Positions 1 to 7,922 of a DNA stretch of 22,410 bases are shown piece by piece. The position numbers and the translations under genes are program-made. Source of the stretch: Prorocentrum cordatum (lineage: Eukaryota > Sar > Dinophyceae > Prorocentrales > Prorocentraceae); NCBI GenBank assembly GCA_963575745.1, contig CAUYUJ010004721.1:45001-67410 (forward strand). Direction: 5' to 3'. Below the pieces are notes generated by a model that did no database searches, was not told where the DNA came from, and saw nothing but the letters and a program-made list of their open reading frames with translations. Numbering within the stretch: the stretch's first letter is position 1; each line of letters opens with the position of its first letter.

Positions 1-319
1 TTGCGTTTGATTTTTTTGCAATTTGCCCAAGCGCCGCGCTCCCGACACCCAGGCACCCAGGAGTCGCGCCCGTTGTGGCCCCATGTGCATGCCCTTCGTG
101 GCCCCGCTGTCGCCATTTGTGTCCCCCTCACTGTCCTACGTGGCCCAGTTGCTACCCTCAGTGGCCCCATAGTTGCCTTCTGTGGCCCCGCATTATCTGC
201 ACTTCGTGGCCCCCGCTCGTTCGCGCTCTTCGTGGCCCCATACGCATTCCCTTCGTGTCCCCGCTGTCGCCCTTCGTGGCCTACTTCGTGCCCTTCGTGG
301 CCCTGCTGTCGTTCTCTCT

Positions 320-335
320 CGCTCTCGCTTTCGCT

Positions 336-384
<49 letters not shown>

Positions 385-389
385 TTCGA

Positions 390-437
<48 letters not shown>
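320..437. repeat. (CGT)n microsatellite
   Basis: About 100 bp of almost pure CGT triplets with one short interruption (TTCGACGT near 385), preceded by CTCTCGCTCTCGCTTTCGCT. The homologous tract in the third unit (2165-2222) is much shorter and broken by GCC and GAC, so length differs between copies of the unit. Confidence 0.95.
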
Positions 438-662
438 GGTCGGTCCCTGTCCGTCCCTCTTGGGGTCGGGTCGACGGTCCGCGGCCGCCCCGCCGATCAG
501 CGCTGCCGCTGGCCAGGCCGACGGTCCGCGGCCGCCCCGCCGCTTGCCGGGGCCCGGCCTGCAGGGAAGAAAGGTATACCCCCCAAAAGGGGTTCGATCG
601 AAGACGAAGAGGGCGGGAAATACGCGTTATTGGACCTTCGAGCACATAAGGGCGAACAGTTT

Positions 663-711
663 TAAACTTATTGTTGTTATTGTTGTTGTTGTTGTCGTCG
701 TTGTAGTTGTA

Positions 712-770
<59 letters not shown>

Positions 771-771
771 G
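663..771. repeat. (TTG)n microsatellite
   Basis: About 110 bp of TTG triplets with a few early GTC and GTA variants and a pure run from about 717 on. It follows the landmark GGGCGAACAGTTTTAAA. The same arrangement recurs at 2427-2511, and a short remnant occurs at 1509-1526. Confidence 0.95.
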
Positions 772-954
772 TTTCCTCATGGCTCAGGAATGATTACTGT
801 TGATCCCTCCCTTCGGTAACCATTGCATTCTTCAATTTACGTGGTTCTCCCGTGGCACGCACCCTGGTTCTTCTTATCAAGTGTCACCAATGTGTACCCC
901 TTGTCCCCAGTTTACAACAACAGCGGCTCCCGCCCGATACTTCCTTACAGTGTA

Positions 955-1160
955 TTCCCAAATCGCGCTCTCGCGCGGGACTTCCTCACAATGCATACAG
1001 GAATCGTGCTCTCGCGTGGGATTTCGTCGCAATTTATTCAGACGCCGCGCCCTCGGCACTCAGGGATCACGCTCTCGCTGTGGATTGCTTCAGTATTTAT
1101 TTGGGAATCGCGCTATCTCTCGAGAATTCCTCGCGACTCATGCAGGACGCACGCTTCAGC
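955..1160. repeat. Degenerate ~40-45 bp minisatellite
   Basis: Four or more degenerate units, each with a core close to AATCGCGCTCTCGCGTGGGA followed by TTCCTCACAATTTATTCAGG-like sequence. The same units recur at 1695-1860, and a single one leads into copy A at the window start, so the minisatellite seems to be the junction between the larger repeat units. Confidence 0.8.
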
Positions 1161-1374
1161 AACCCGCCTGCTCGACCTGGCCACCTGGGCCCGCCTTCCC
1201 GACGCGCCCGCTAGGGTCTACCCGCCCGATTTGCCCGACTGATTCTGCCGCGTGAATTCTGCTCCTAGGTCCCCCCCCTGCCAGCCTGCTGCTCTGTCTC
1301 TCTCGTGTTCCCTCCTCCTCCCTCCCCCTTGTCCCTTCCTTCCATCCTTCCTTTCTTGCCCTACCTTAGGCGCT

Positions 1375-1700
1375 GCACGTAATACACCTTGCAGAAAAGA
1401 AAGATATACCCCTAGGGGTACGGTCGAAGACGACGAGGTCGGGTATCGAGGGTTCGGGCTGCACGTGTTGAGTGGCACGCGAGCAGATAAGAAAGAACAG
1501 TCTTAAGCTTGTTGTTGCTGTTGTTGAATTCTCATTTTTGAAGATTATTGTTGATCCCCCCTCACCGGTGCATATTGTTTTTTCTCAATCAGAATGTGCC
1601 CCTCGACGCTCGCACCCTTTTTTTGTCAGGGAAAGTCCTGATGCTCAAACTGCGCCCCTGGCCCCCTGGTTACAACAACGCGGCTCCCGCCTGAGATTTT
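1375..1700. repeat. Composite repeat unit, copy B (diverged)
   Basis: Diverged middle copy of the 1-2520 unit. Recognisable parts are GAAAGATATACCCC near 1398, TCGAAGACGACGAGG near 1423 (TCGAAGACGAAGAGG in copy A), GCAGATAAGAAAGAACAGTCTTAA near 1481, a short TTG run, and ATTGTTGATCCCCCCTC near 1547 (ATTACTGTTGATCCCTCCC in copy A). The CGT tract is absent. 1161-1375 is C-rich and unassigned. Confidence 0.7.
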
Positions 1701-2446
1701 CTCACAATTTATTCAGGAATCGCGCTCTCGCTTGGGACTTCCGTACAATTTAATCAGGAATCGCTCCCCCGGCGCTCTGGAGTCGCGCTCTCGCTGGAGA
1801 CTTGCTTGCAATTTACTGAAGAATAGCGCCCTTGCGTGGGATTTCTTGCAATTTGCGCAAGCGCCGCGCTTCCAACACCCAGGCACCCAGGAGTCGCGCC
1901 CGTTGTGGCCCCATGTGCATGCCCTTCGTGGCCCCGCTGTCGCCGATTGTGTCCTCCTCACTGTCCTACGTGGCCCAGTTGCTACCCTCAGTGGCCCCAT
2001 CGTTGCCTTTTGTGACCCCGCATTATCTACCCTTCGTGGCCCCCGCTCGTTCGCGCTCTTCGTGGCCCCATACGCATTCCCTTCGTGTCCCCGCTGTCGC
2101 CCTTCGTGGCCTACTTCGTGTCCTTCGTGGCCTTGCTGTCGTTCTCTCTCGCTCTCGCTTTCGCTCGTCGTCGCCGTCGTCGTCGTCGTCGCCGTCGACG
2201 TCGACGTCGTCGTCGTCGTGGTCGGTCCCCTGTCCGTCCATATTGGGGTCGAGTCGACGGTCCGCGGCCGCGCCGCCGATCAGCGCTGCCGCTGGCCAGG
2301 CCGACGGTCCGCGGCCGCCCCGCCGCTTGCCCGGGCCCGGCCTGCAGGGAAGAAAGGTATACCCCTTTTGGTTTGGGAAATACGCGTTAACGGACACTCG
2401 AACAGATAAGAGCGAACAGTCTTAAAATAATTGTTGTTGTTGTTAG

Positions 2447-2510
<64 letters not shown>

Positions 2511-2520
2511 CGTAAATCTT
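1695..2520. repeat. Composite repeat unit, copy C
   Basis: Third copy, close to copy A over most of its length: a run of CGCGCTCTCGC minisatellite units (1695-1860), the CTTCGTGGCCCC degenerate repeats (1918-2150), a short (CGT)n tract (2165-2222), the duplicated GGCCGCGGACC-type GC stretch, GAAAGGTATACCCC near 2352, and (TTG)n at 2427-2511. The similarity to copy A, including spacers between repeats, supports duplication of a unit and not independent growth of simple repeats. Confidence 0.85.
2427..2511. repeat. (TTG)n microsatellite
   Basis: About 80 bp of nearly pure TTG, broken once by TTAG near 2442. It ends copy C of the composite unit. Confidence 0.95.
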
Positions 2521-2866
2521 TTCACGATGATATCGAACCGACAGCAATGCAGGCTGGCAGTCGGGTGCCGATCCACCCAACAGCCGTCAGAGAGCTGCAC
2601 GCAGAGGTCTGCTCGGTTTGCTCGGATCGGCGCTGGAGCCCCCCCCTGGCGCGCGGATCGTGCCGCAGGAGAGCTCCAGCGCCGATCTAGAGGATCCGCG
2701 CGAAAGCTCTGGACGTTTCTGTCTGTGCCATTTTTCGTTCCTCCATCGCGATCCGCGGCTCGCGATTCCTCCTCCTCCTCCTCGTCCTCCTCGTTTCCCT
2801 CTTCTCCCGCAAAGGGGGGGGGTTGGGTAGGCGGCGCGAGAGCTCGAAGCTGTTCGTCATGTCGCA
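2521..2866. other. Unassigned GC-rich DNA
   Basis: No convincing exon is seen. Around 2625-2710 there is a stretch (GCGCTGGAGCCCCCCCTGGC, then GGATCCGCGCG) that resembles segments at 4090-4165 and 8690-8790, so part of it is a dispersed repeat. A CCTCCTCCTCGT run lies at 2768-2790 and a G8 run near 2814. Confidence 0.4.
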
Positions 2867-2904
2867 CGTCCCCTGTGAGCCGAAAAGGCATGTGACAGGA
2901 AAAT

Positions 2905-3012
2905 ATCGGTGACCGAAACTGTGCCCGTAATGGCGACCGAAAATGTAGTGTGTTTCAACTTGTGACCGAAATGGAGCATCGCTTCGGTTTCGGATCAAGA
3001 TTTTCGGTCACG
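2905..3012. repeat. Cluster of GACCGAAA motifs with an inverted copy
   Basis: Direct copies of (G/C)GACCGAAA or TGACCGAAA lie at about 2910, 2934 and 2962, about 24-28 bp apart, and an inverted copy TTTTCGGTCA lies at 3001-3010. The first sits inside the odd palindrome TCGGTGACCGA. The spacing is regular for the first three. No gene start can be assigned nearby, so function is unknown. Confidence 0.6.
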
Positions 3013-3084
3013 CTTTGGCGCGCTCTGAAAACATAGGGCGCCGGTTCGGTCAAACTCGGGCATCTTTTCGGGAACAGTTTCCCT

Positions 3085-3200
3085 AGGCCTCCCCAATGGG
3101 GTCCGAGTAGATGTGGTCGACGGATCGCTCCGCATCGCCGCGATGCGGCTCGATGTGGAGCCCGATCTTCCTCAGGCCGACGGCCGATTCTGCACGATGC
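3085..3200. repeat. Dispersed repeat, GGGTCGGAGTAGATG type, copy 1
   Basis: It matches 16382-16495: both share GGCCTCC, then ATGGGGTC(C/G)GAGTAGATG, GGATCGC(T/G)CCGCATCGCC, CGGCTCGATGTGGAGCCCGA and TCTGCACG in the same order. The second copy carries extra GATGCATCG units in the middle. It is noncoding as far as can be seen. Confidence 0.75.
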
Positions 3201-3217
3201 TTCGACACCATCTATTC

Positions 3218-3390
3218 GGACCCCCTACAGGGAGATTTTCGACGAAGAATAAAAAGATACCCCAAGTATAGTCAACAAATAAACCAAAAAGAGTTTTTTT
3301 TTTTTTTTTTTTTTTCTTAAACAAAAATTGGGTATTTCTCATTTTTCGTCGAAAATCCCCCTGTAGGGGGACACGCCCGACATAACTAGT
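3218..3390. mobile_element. Family-1 terminal-inverted-repeat element, left end truncated
   Basis: The left arm CCCCCTACAGGGAGATTTTC (about 3221) followed by GACGAA is the inverted complement, with one difference, of the right arm TTCGTCGAAAATCCCCCTGTAGGGG (3345-3369). The right arm continues into GACACGCCCGACATAA. The left arm lacks the expected TCGGGCATGTC in front and starts at TTCGGA. The interior is AT-rich with a T22 run. No coding capacity is present, so it would be a non-autonomous (MITE-like) element. No target duplication was found. Confidence 0.75.
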
Positions 3391-3420
3391 TTCGGTCTTT
3401 CCTCCTTGCCAGAGACGGGG

Positions 3421-3500
3421 CTGCGTGCTGCTCGCGCTGCGCGCAGCGCGGAGCGCGTACGGCGCCGCCCTCGAGGGCGCCCCGCGGGGCAGGGCTGGCA
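3421..3500. repeat. GC palindromes
   Basis: A perfect 16-bp palindrome GCGCTGCGCGCAGCGC lies near 3435, followed by near-palindromic GGCGCC...GGCGCC around GCCCTCGAGGGC near 3465-3485. A similar foldback occurs at 17126-17152. No partner gene is apparent. Confidence 0.7.
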
Positions 3501-3575
3501 CGATCTGATCGATCCGATTCGACGTCGGCTCTGGCTGGGCCGATTCGATTCGATCCCCATCTCGGCGGCGAGCGA

Positions 3576-3745
3576 GGGGAAAGCGAGAAGGAGAAGGCCT
3601 TCTCAGGAGGCGGCGGGACTTCTCAGAAGCCCTCGCGCCTTCTGAGAGGTTTTTTGTGTCTTCGGGGAAGGCTTAGAAAACTTCTCAGAAGGCTGGGGGG
3701 CTTCCGAGCCCTCTGAGAAGGCCCGCCCCCTCTCACTTCCCCCCT
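3576..3745 (+). repeat. CTTCTCAGAAG repeat, copy 1
   Basis: A ~165 bp segment rich in the imperfect palindrome CCTTCTCAGAAGG and its variants (about six in alternating direction), ending GGCCCGCCCCCTCTCACTTC. A copy in the opposite direction is at 7207-7384, and a shorter relative at 3930-4040. The many internal inverted repeats would let the transcript fold. Confidence 0.75.
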
Positions 3746-3929
3746 GGCGCGCCGCCTACCATCTCCCTGCGATCCGAGGCGTCCCGATGCTTGCGTGGCG
3801 CTGTTGTGCATCCTGGCGCCGCCGATTCGATTCGGTTCCGACTCCGTGCCGATGTGGCCCGATTCGAGACGCGTTCCGATCGGACCCGATTTCTCGATCC
3901 GATGCCGACTCTTATTGCCCTTGAGTCGG

Positions 3930-4040
3930 CCGCCAGAGGCTTCTCAGAAGGCCCTCCGGCCCTCTGAGAAGCTTTCAGCGTCTCCAGGGAAGCCTCAGAC
4001 GACCTCTCTCAGAAGGCCAGAGGGCTTCTCAGCCTCTTGA
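3930..4040. repeat. CTTCTCAGAAG repeat, partial copy
   Basis: It shares GGCTTCTCAGAAGGCCCTC, CCCTCTGAGAAGCTTTC and CTCCAGGGAAGCCTCAGA with the copies at 3576 and 7207, but is shorter and lacks the CTCTCACTTCCCCC end. The flanking DNA (3815-3910) is built on degenerate CGATTCGATTCGG motifs. Confidence 0.65.
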
Positions 4041-4067
4041 GATAGGGGAACGAATAATGACATAAAC

Positions 4068-4179
4068 ACACAAACTCGGAGGTCCGCGCGGATTTCTCGG
4101 ATCCGCGCTGGACCCCCCTGGCGGCACCTCCGGCGCCGCCCCTCGCGCGCTCCGCGCGCCAGGGAGGCCGAGTTTTTCA
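4068..4179. repeat. Short inverted-repeat segment
   Basis: AAACTCGG near 4072 and CCGAGTTT near 4169 form an 8-bp perfect inverted repeat bounding ~105 bp of GC-rich DNA (GGATCCGCGCTGGACCCCCC inside). The interior resembles 8680-8780, where the left end reads AAACCTTCGGAGCTCC. It may be a small non-autonomous element; no target duplication was found. Confidence 0.45.
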
Positions 4180-4329
4180 TGCTTCTGTCATTCTTCTTTC
4201 CCCTTTCTATGTCAGTGTCATTCTTCGTTCATGCCATTATGCTTATGCCATTCTGCTCGTGCCCCCCTCCGTGTACTGCATGCCGTTGCCGTTCTTCGTT
4301 CATGCCATTCGTTCTCGGTCCCCCTTTCT

Positions 4330-4511
4330 GTACAGTCGGGGCGCTGAAGAAGGAACCCTTCTCGTTGGGGAGGGGCTCGGTGTTCCTTGACTGTTCCAAA
4401 TTTTGCCTCGGAGTTTCCAGAGGTTTCCCATGGGAAATCGAGGTTGAACCTATGGGAAGAAGGGGCCTCGCTCCTCATTCAGGGTTCCTCAGGTCAGCGC
4501 CCCGACTGTAC
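4330..4511. mobile_element. Family-2 182-bp terminal-inverted-repeat element, copy 1
   Basis: It begins GTACAGTCGGGGCGCTGA and ends with the exact inverted complement, TCAGCGCCCCGACTGTAC. Inside these, AAGGAACCC and GGGTTCCT extend the inverted repeat imperfectly. A second copy of the same 182-bp length is at 10724-10905 with high identity throughout. Both carry matching interior landmarks (GTTGGGGAGGGGCTCGGTGT, CCATGGGAAATCGA). Open frames across it are short and differ between copies. The ends GTAC...GTAC could be a 4-bp or TA target duplication; this is inferred. Confidence 0.85.
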
Positions 4512-4544
4512 GCCTTTGTCCTGCCTCGCTCCCCTGCGGCCGCC

Positions 4545-4725
4545 GATCGAGGACGCCCCGCGGGGCCGACTGGCACCCGGCCGCCGGCGCCGCCCCCGGC
4601 GCCGCCCCCTCGGGCGGCGCCCCGCGGGCGGCGGAGGCCGCCGCGCCGGCGGCGGCGGCGCCCGGCGGCGCAGCGCCGACGCCGCGGGCGAGGCCGCGCA
4701 GCGCGGCGCGGCGGCCGAGGAGGGA
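4545..4725. other. Extreme GC-rich stretch
   Basis: About 180 bp with very few A or T, made of GCCGCCGGCGCC and CGGCGGCGGC-like sequence, leading into the purine tract. It translates to Ala/Pro/Arg/Gly-rich peptide in all + frames, so it could be an Ala-rich exon or simple GC repeat. No domain or splice pair supports an exon. Confidence 0.4.
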
Positions 4726-5480
4726 GGCGGCGGAGGAGGAGGGAGGAGGAGGAGGAGGGGAGGGAGGGAGGGGGAGGGAGCGAGGGAGGAGGAGGGAGGG
4801 AGGGAGGGAGGGAGGGATAGGAGGAGGAGGGAGGAGGGAGGGAGGGAGGAGGAGGAGAGGAGGAGGAGGAGGAGGAGGAGGAGGGAGGAGGAGGAGGAGG
4901 GGAGGAGGAGGAGGAGGAGGAGGAGGAGAGGAGGAGGAGGAGGAGGGAGGAGGAGGAGGAGGAGGAGGAGGAGGAGGAGGGAGGAGAGGAGGAGGGAGGA
5001 GGAGGGAGGAGGAGGGATGGAAGGGAGGGAGGAGGGAGGAGGGAGGAGGAGGAGGGAGGAGGGAGAGGAGAGGGAGGAGGGAGGAGGAGGAGGATGGAGG
5101 AGGGAGGAGGGAGGGAGGGATGAGGGAGGAGGAGGAGGAGGACGGGAGGGGGAGGGAGGGAGGGAGGAGTGGAGGGAGGGAGGAGGGGGAGGGAGGGAGG
5201 GAGGGAGGGAGGGAAGGGAGGGAGGGAGGGAGGGAGGGAGGGAGGGAGGGAGGGAGGAGAGGAGGAGGAGGAGAGGAGGAGGAGGGGAGGGAGGAGGGAG
5301 GGAGGAGGGATGGATGAGAGGGAGGAGCAGGAGGGAGAGGAGGGGAGGGAGGGGAGGAGGGAGGAGGGGAGGAGGAGGAGAGGAGGAGGAGGAGGAGGGA
5401 GAGGAGAGGAGGAGGAGGAGGAGGAGGAGGGAGGATGAGGAGGAAGGAGGAGGAGGAGGATGAGGAGGAGGAGGAGGATT
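4726..5480. repeat. ~750-bp homopurine tract (GGA/GGGA)n
   Basis: The + strand is almost only G and A, in GGA, GGAGGGA and GAGGGAGGGAGGGAGG arrangements, with a handful of T and C interruptions (for example GGGATAG near 4815 and GGATGGA near 5095). The many runs of three or more G at short spacing are compatible with G-quadruplexes, and the strand asymmetry with triplex (H-DNA). Long Arg/Glu/Gly frames on + and Ser/Pro/Leu frames on - are products of the repeat and are not genes. Confidence 0.95.
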
Positions 5481-5485
5481 CTGTG

Positions 5486-5610
5486 AGTCGGGCATGTCCC
5501 TCTACAGGAGGAATATTCGAACATGCTTTAACAAGTAGTCTGGGGACGATTTTGTTATTATTCTTTGACTATTTTTGATGATAATTTGGCTATTTACCTA
5601 ACAGCGAAGA
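5486..5610. mobile_element. Family-1 element, left half
   Basis: GAGTCGGGCATGTCCCTC followed by TACAGGAGGA is the left terminal repeat of family 1, followed by the typical interior: GTCTGGGGACGATTTTGTT and ATTTTTGATGATAATTTGGC. No right terminal repeat follows nearby. The matching right half is at 7131-7185, with the 73-bp array and the GCTGAG tract between them. Confidence 0.75.
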
Positions 5611-5730
5611 CTGATAGGTTTCTAGTGGTGTCAAAAGAGAGCATCTGAGGACTCCCCAGGGGGGTCTGGGCGGCATCCGGACAGCGAGGGCCGGGCTCAG
5701 GGCCGGGCTCGTTTTAAGCAAACAGTCACA

Positions 5731-6168
5731 CACTTCGTGCTCTTCGACCTCCCAGAACTCCATTCCCGGGCCACATTTTGAATGCCCGAAGCCAACTGTA
5801 GGCCACTTCGTGCTCTACTACTTCCCAGAACTCCATTCCCGGGCCACATTTTGGATGCTCGGAGCCAACTGTAGGCCACTTCGTGCTCTTCGACTTCCCA
5901 GAATTCCATTCCCGGGCCACATTTTTGATGCTCGGAGCCAACTGTAGGCCACTTCGTGCTCTTCGACTTCCCAGATCTCCATTCCCGGGCGACATTTTGG
6001 ATGCCCGGAGCCAACTGTAGGCCACTTCGTGGTCTTCGAGTTCCCAGAACTCCGTTCATGGACATGATTTTGAATGCCCGGAGCCAGCTGTAGGCCACTT
6101 CGTGGTCTTCGAGTTCCCAGAACTCCATTCTTGGCCATGATTTTGAATGCGCGGAGCCAACTGTAGGC
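5731..6168. repeat. 73-bp tandem array, six copies
   Basis: The landmark CACTTCGTG starts at 5731, 5804, 5877, 5950, 6023 and 6096, exactly 73 bp apart. Each unit runs through CTTCCCAGAACTCCATTCCC, GGGCCACATTTTG and CGGAGCCAACTGTAGGC. The first four units are most alike. The last two share GTGGTCTTCGAGTTCCC and a CATGATTTTGA variant in place of the GGGCCACATTTTG segment. 73 is not a multiple of three, so the peptide on the - strand shifts frame every unit, which argues against coding. Confidence 0.95.
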
Positions 6169-7030
6169 AGACTGAGGCTGAGGCTGAAGCAGGCTGAGGC
6201 TGAGGCTGAAGGCAGATTGAGGCTGAGGCTGAAGCAGGCTGAGGCTGATGCTGAGGCAGGCTGAGGCTGAGGCTGAGGCAGGCTGATGCTGAGGCAGGCT
6301 GAGGCTGAGGCTGAGGCTGATGCAGGCTGAGGCTGAGGCAGGCTGAGGCTGAGGCCGAGGCTGAAGGCTGAGACTGAGGCTGAGGCTGAGGCTGAGGCTG
6401 AGCAGCTGAGGCTGAGGCTGCTGAGGCTGAGGCAGGAGGCTGAGGCTGAGGCAGGCTGAGGCTGAGGCTGAGCTGCTGAGGCTGAGGCTGAGGCTGAGGC
6501 TGAGGCTGAGGCTGAGGCTGAGGCTGAGGAGGCAGAGGCTGAGGCTGAGGAGGGCTGAGCAGGCTGAGAGGCAGGCTGAGGCTGAGGCTGAGGCTGAGGC
6601 AGGCTGAGGCTGAGGCTGAGGCTGAGGCTGAGGCTGAGGCTGAGGCTGAGGCTGAGGCTGAGGCTGAGGCTGAGGCAGGCTGAGGCTGAGGCCGAGGCTG
6701 AAGGCAGACTGAGGCTGAGGCTGAAGCAGGCTGAGGCTGAGGCTGAGGCAGGCTGAGGCTGAGGCTGAGGCAGGCTGAGGCTGAGGCTGAGGCTGATGCT
6801 GATGCTGAGGCTGAGGCAGGCTGAGGCTGAGGCCGAGGCTGAAGGCAGACTGAGGCTGAGGCTGAAGCAGGCTGAGGCTGAGGCTGAGGCTGAGGCTGAG
6901 GCTGAGGCTGAGGCAGGCTGAGGCTGAGGCTGAAGGCAGGCTGAGGCTGAGGCTGAGGCTGAGTGGCAGGCCTGAGGCAGGCTGAGGCGAGGCTGGTGAG
7001 GCAGGCTCTGCGAGGCTGAGGCTGAGGCGA
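6169..7030. repeat. (GCTGAG)n hexanucleotide tract
   Basis: About 860 bp of GCTGAG with recurring variants GCAGGCTGAG, GAAGGCAGACTGAG and GCTGATGCTGAG. These form higher-order units: GGCCGAGGCTGAAGGCAGACTGAGGC-type blocks recur near 6352, 6690 and 6830. On the - strand it translates to Leu-Ser or Gln-Pro repeats, which is a product of the repeat. It directly follows the 73-bp array. Confidence 0.95.
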
Positions 7031-7130
7031 CTAGACTGCGAGAAGAGCAGAATTCTACAGCTGGATTTCATCTGAATCTTAAGGGGAATGCTTCCAGATA
7101 TGCTCCTACACATCGCTGTTAGGTTGCTTT

Positions 7131-7185
7131 GCCGCAATAATTGTCATTTTTCGTCCAAAATCCGCCTGTAGCAGGACACTCCCGA
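7131..7185. mobile_element. Family-1 element, right half
   Basis: AATAATTGTCATTTTTCGTC, then CAAAATCCGCCTGTAGCAGGACACTCCCGACCTAA, matches the right ends of the complete family-1 elements (for example 15420-15462). It has no left terminal repeat within 200 bp. It is read as the displaced right half of the element beginning at 5486. Confidence 0.7.
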
Positions 7186-7206
7186 CCTAATCCTTTCTCG
7201 GCGGGC

Positions 7207-7384
7207 AGCCGGGGGGGGAGGTGAGAGGGGCGGGCCTTCTCAGAAGGCTCGGAGGTCACCCGGCCTTCTGAGGGAAGCTTTCTGAGCCTTCCCTGGAGAC
7301 ACGGGACATGTCTCGGAAGGTCCGAATGCTTCTGGGAAGCCCCGCCGCCTTCCGAGAGGGCCTTCTCCTTCTCACTTCCCCCTC
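7207..7384 (-). repeat. CTTCTCAGAAG repeat, inverted copy
   Basis: It reads in the reverse direction relative to 3576-3745: GTGAGAGGGGCGGGCCTTCT here is close to the complement of the end of that copy. It retains several CCTTCTCAGAAGG-like palindromes. The far end GGCCTTCTCCTTCTCACTTC corresponds to the start of the other copy. Confidence 0.7.
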
Positions 7385-7480
7385 TTCGCTCGCCGACGAC
7401 TTTTTGGTAGCAAATCCACGAGAGCATTGTAGGTCCTGATAGCTCCGTCTTCAGAGTGCATAAGCGCGCTAGCGTTTGGT

Positions 7481-7578
7481 GATCGATGGGGAAGCGCCGA
7501 TTTAGTCTCGACTAGCGTCGATTTAGCGTCGATTGGCGTCGGGTATCGTCGATCAGCATCGATTCGCGTCGATTTGCA
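7481..7578. repeat. Degenerate CGTCGATTT tandem motif
   Basis: About eight copies of a 9-12 bp unit close to GCGTCGATTTA lie between 7490 and 7577 (GCGTCGATTTAGCGTCGATT, GTCGATCAGCATCGATTC). Similar GATCG-rich motif arrays occur at 3505-3560 and 16400-16580. No gene is linked to it. Confidence 0.65.
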
Positions 7579-7758
7579 AAGCCAGCAAGATGGCATGGGA
7601 GGCTCCCATGAACATTCTCGTCTCCCTGGACATGCTCGCGTCCTGAAAAAATCAGGGCAGGAGGTTTTTGGTTGTTTTGGGCCTCTGGGAGCCCCTACCG
7701 GGCTCTGGGGCCGCAAACAACATGCTGTAAACAAACAGTTCAGGATGCAAAACTAGGC

Positions 7759-7922
7759 TTAAGTCGGGCCTGTCCCTCTACAGGGGGGATGTTCAAAAAT
7801 AGTTAAAAATAGTCAGGGGACGATGTTTTTTTTTTTTACTATTCTTGAGTATTTGGGGGTATTTTTTGAGTATTTCTTATTTGTCGCCCGAAGTCCCCCT
7901 GTAAAGGAACACGCCCGACTTC
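7759..7922. mobile_element. Family-1 element, complete copy (~164 bp)
   Basis: Left end TTAAGTCGGGCCTGTCCCTC then TACAGG; right end CCTGTAAAGGAACACGCCCG followed by ACTTCA. The interior has the family features: AAAAATAGTTAAAAATAGTC, GGGGACGATG, a T12 run and a run of TATTT motifs. Flanks share AGGCT on both sides (CTAGGCT before and TCAGGCT after), which may be a worn target duplication. There is no coding capacity. Confidence 0.8.

Larger units (their letters stand above)
1..900. repeat. Composite repeat unit, copy A
   Basis: This is the first of three diverged copies of a ~0.8-0.9 kb unit. In order it holds a run of 20-30 bp degenerate repeats built on CTTCGTGGCCCC (about 75-310), a (CGT)n tract, a GC-rich stretch in which a GGCCGACGGTCCGCGGCCG-type segment occurs twice, the landmark GAAAGGTATACCCC near 570, a (TTG)n tract, and a tail around 775-900. 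Much of copy A matches copy C at an offset of 1830 bp at the start, falling to 1783 bp after the (CGT)n tract, which is shorter in C. Open frames here translate simple repeats and change with repeat length, so no gene is called. Confidence 0.85.

Noticed and set aside
4387-5524. Long open frames on both strands across the purine tract (Arg/Glu/Gly-rich and Ser/Pro/Leu-rich)
   Set aside because: They are open in several frames at once because GGA/TCC repeats lack stops, with no domain or start context.
5731-6168. CRISPR-like impression from regularly spaced repeats
   Set aside because: Whole 73-bp units are repeated with no unique spacers, and no cas genes are present; the same holds for the 142-bp array.
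5818-7137. 439-residue - strand frame rich in Leu-Ser and Gln-Pro
   Set aside because: It is the translation of (GCTGAG)n plus the 73-bp array; the array period is not a multiple of three, so the peptide repeat is not conserved between units.
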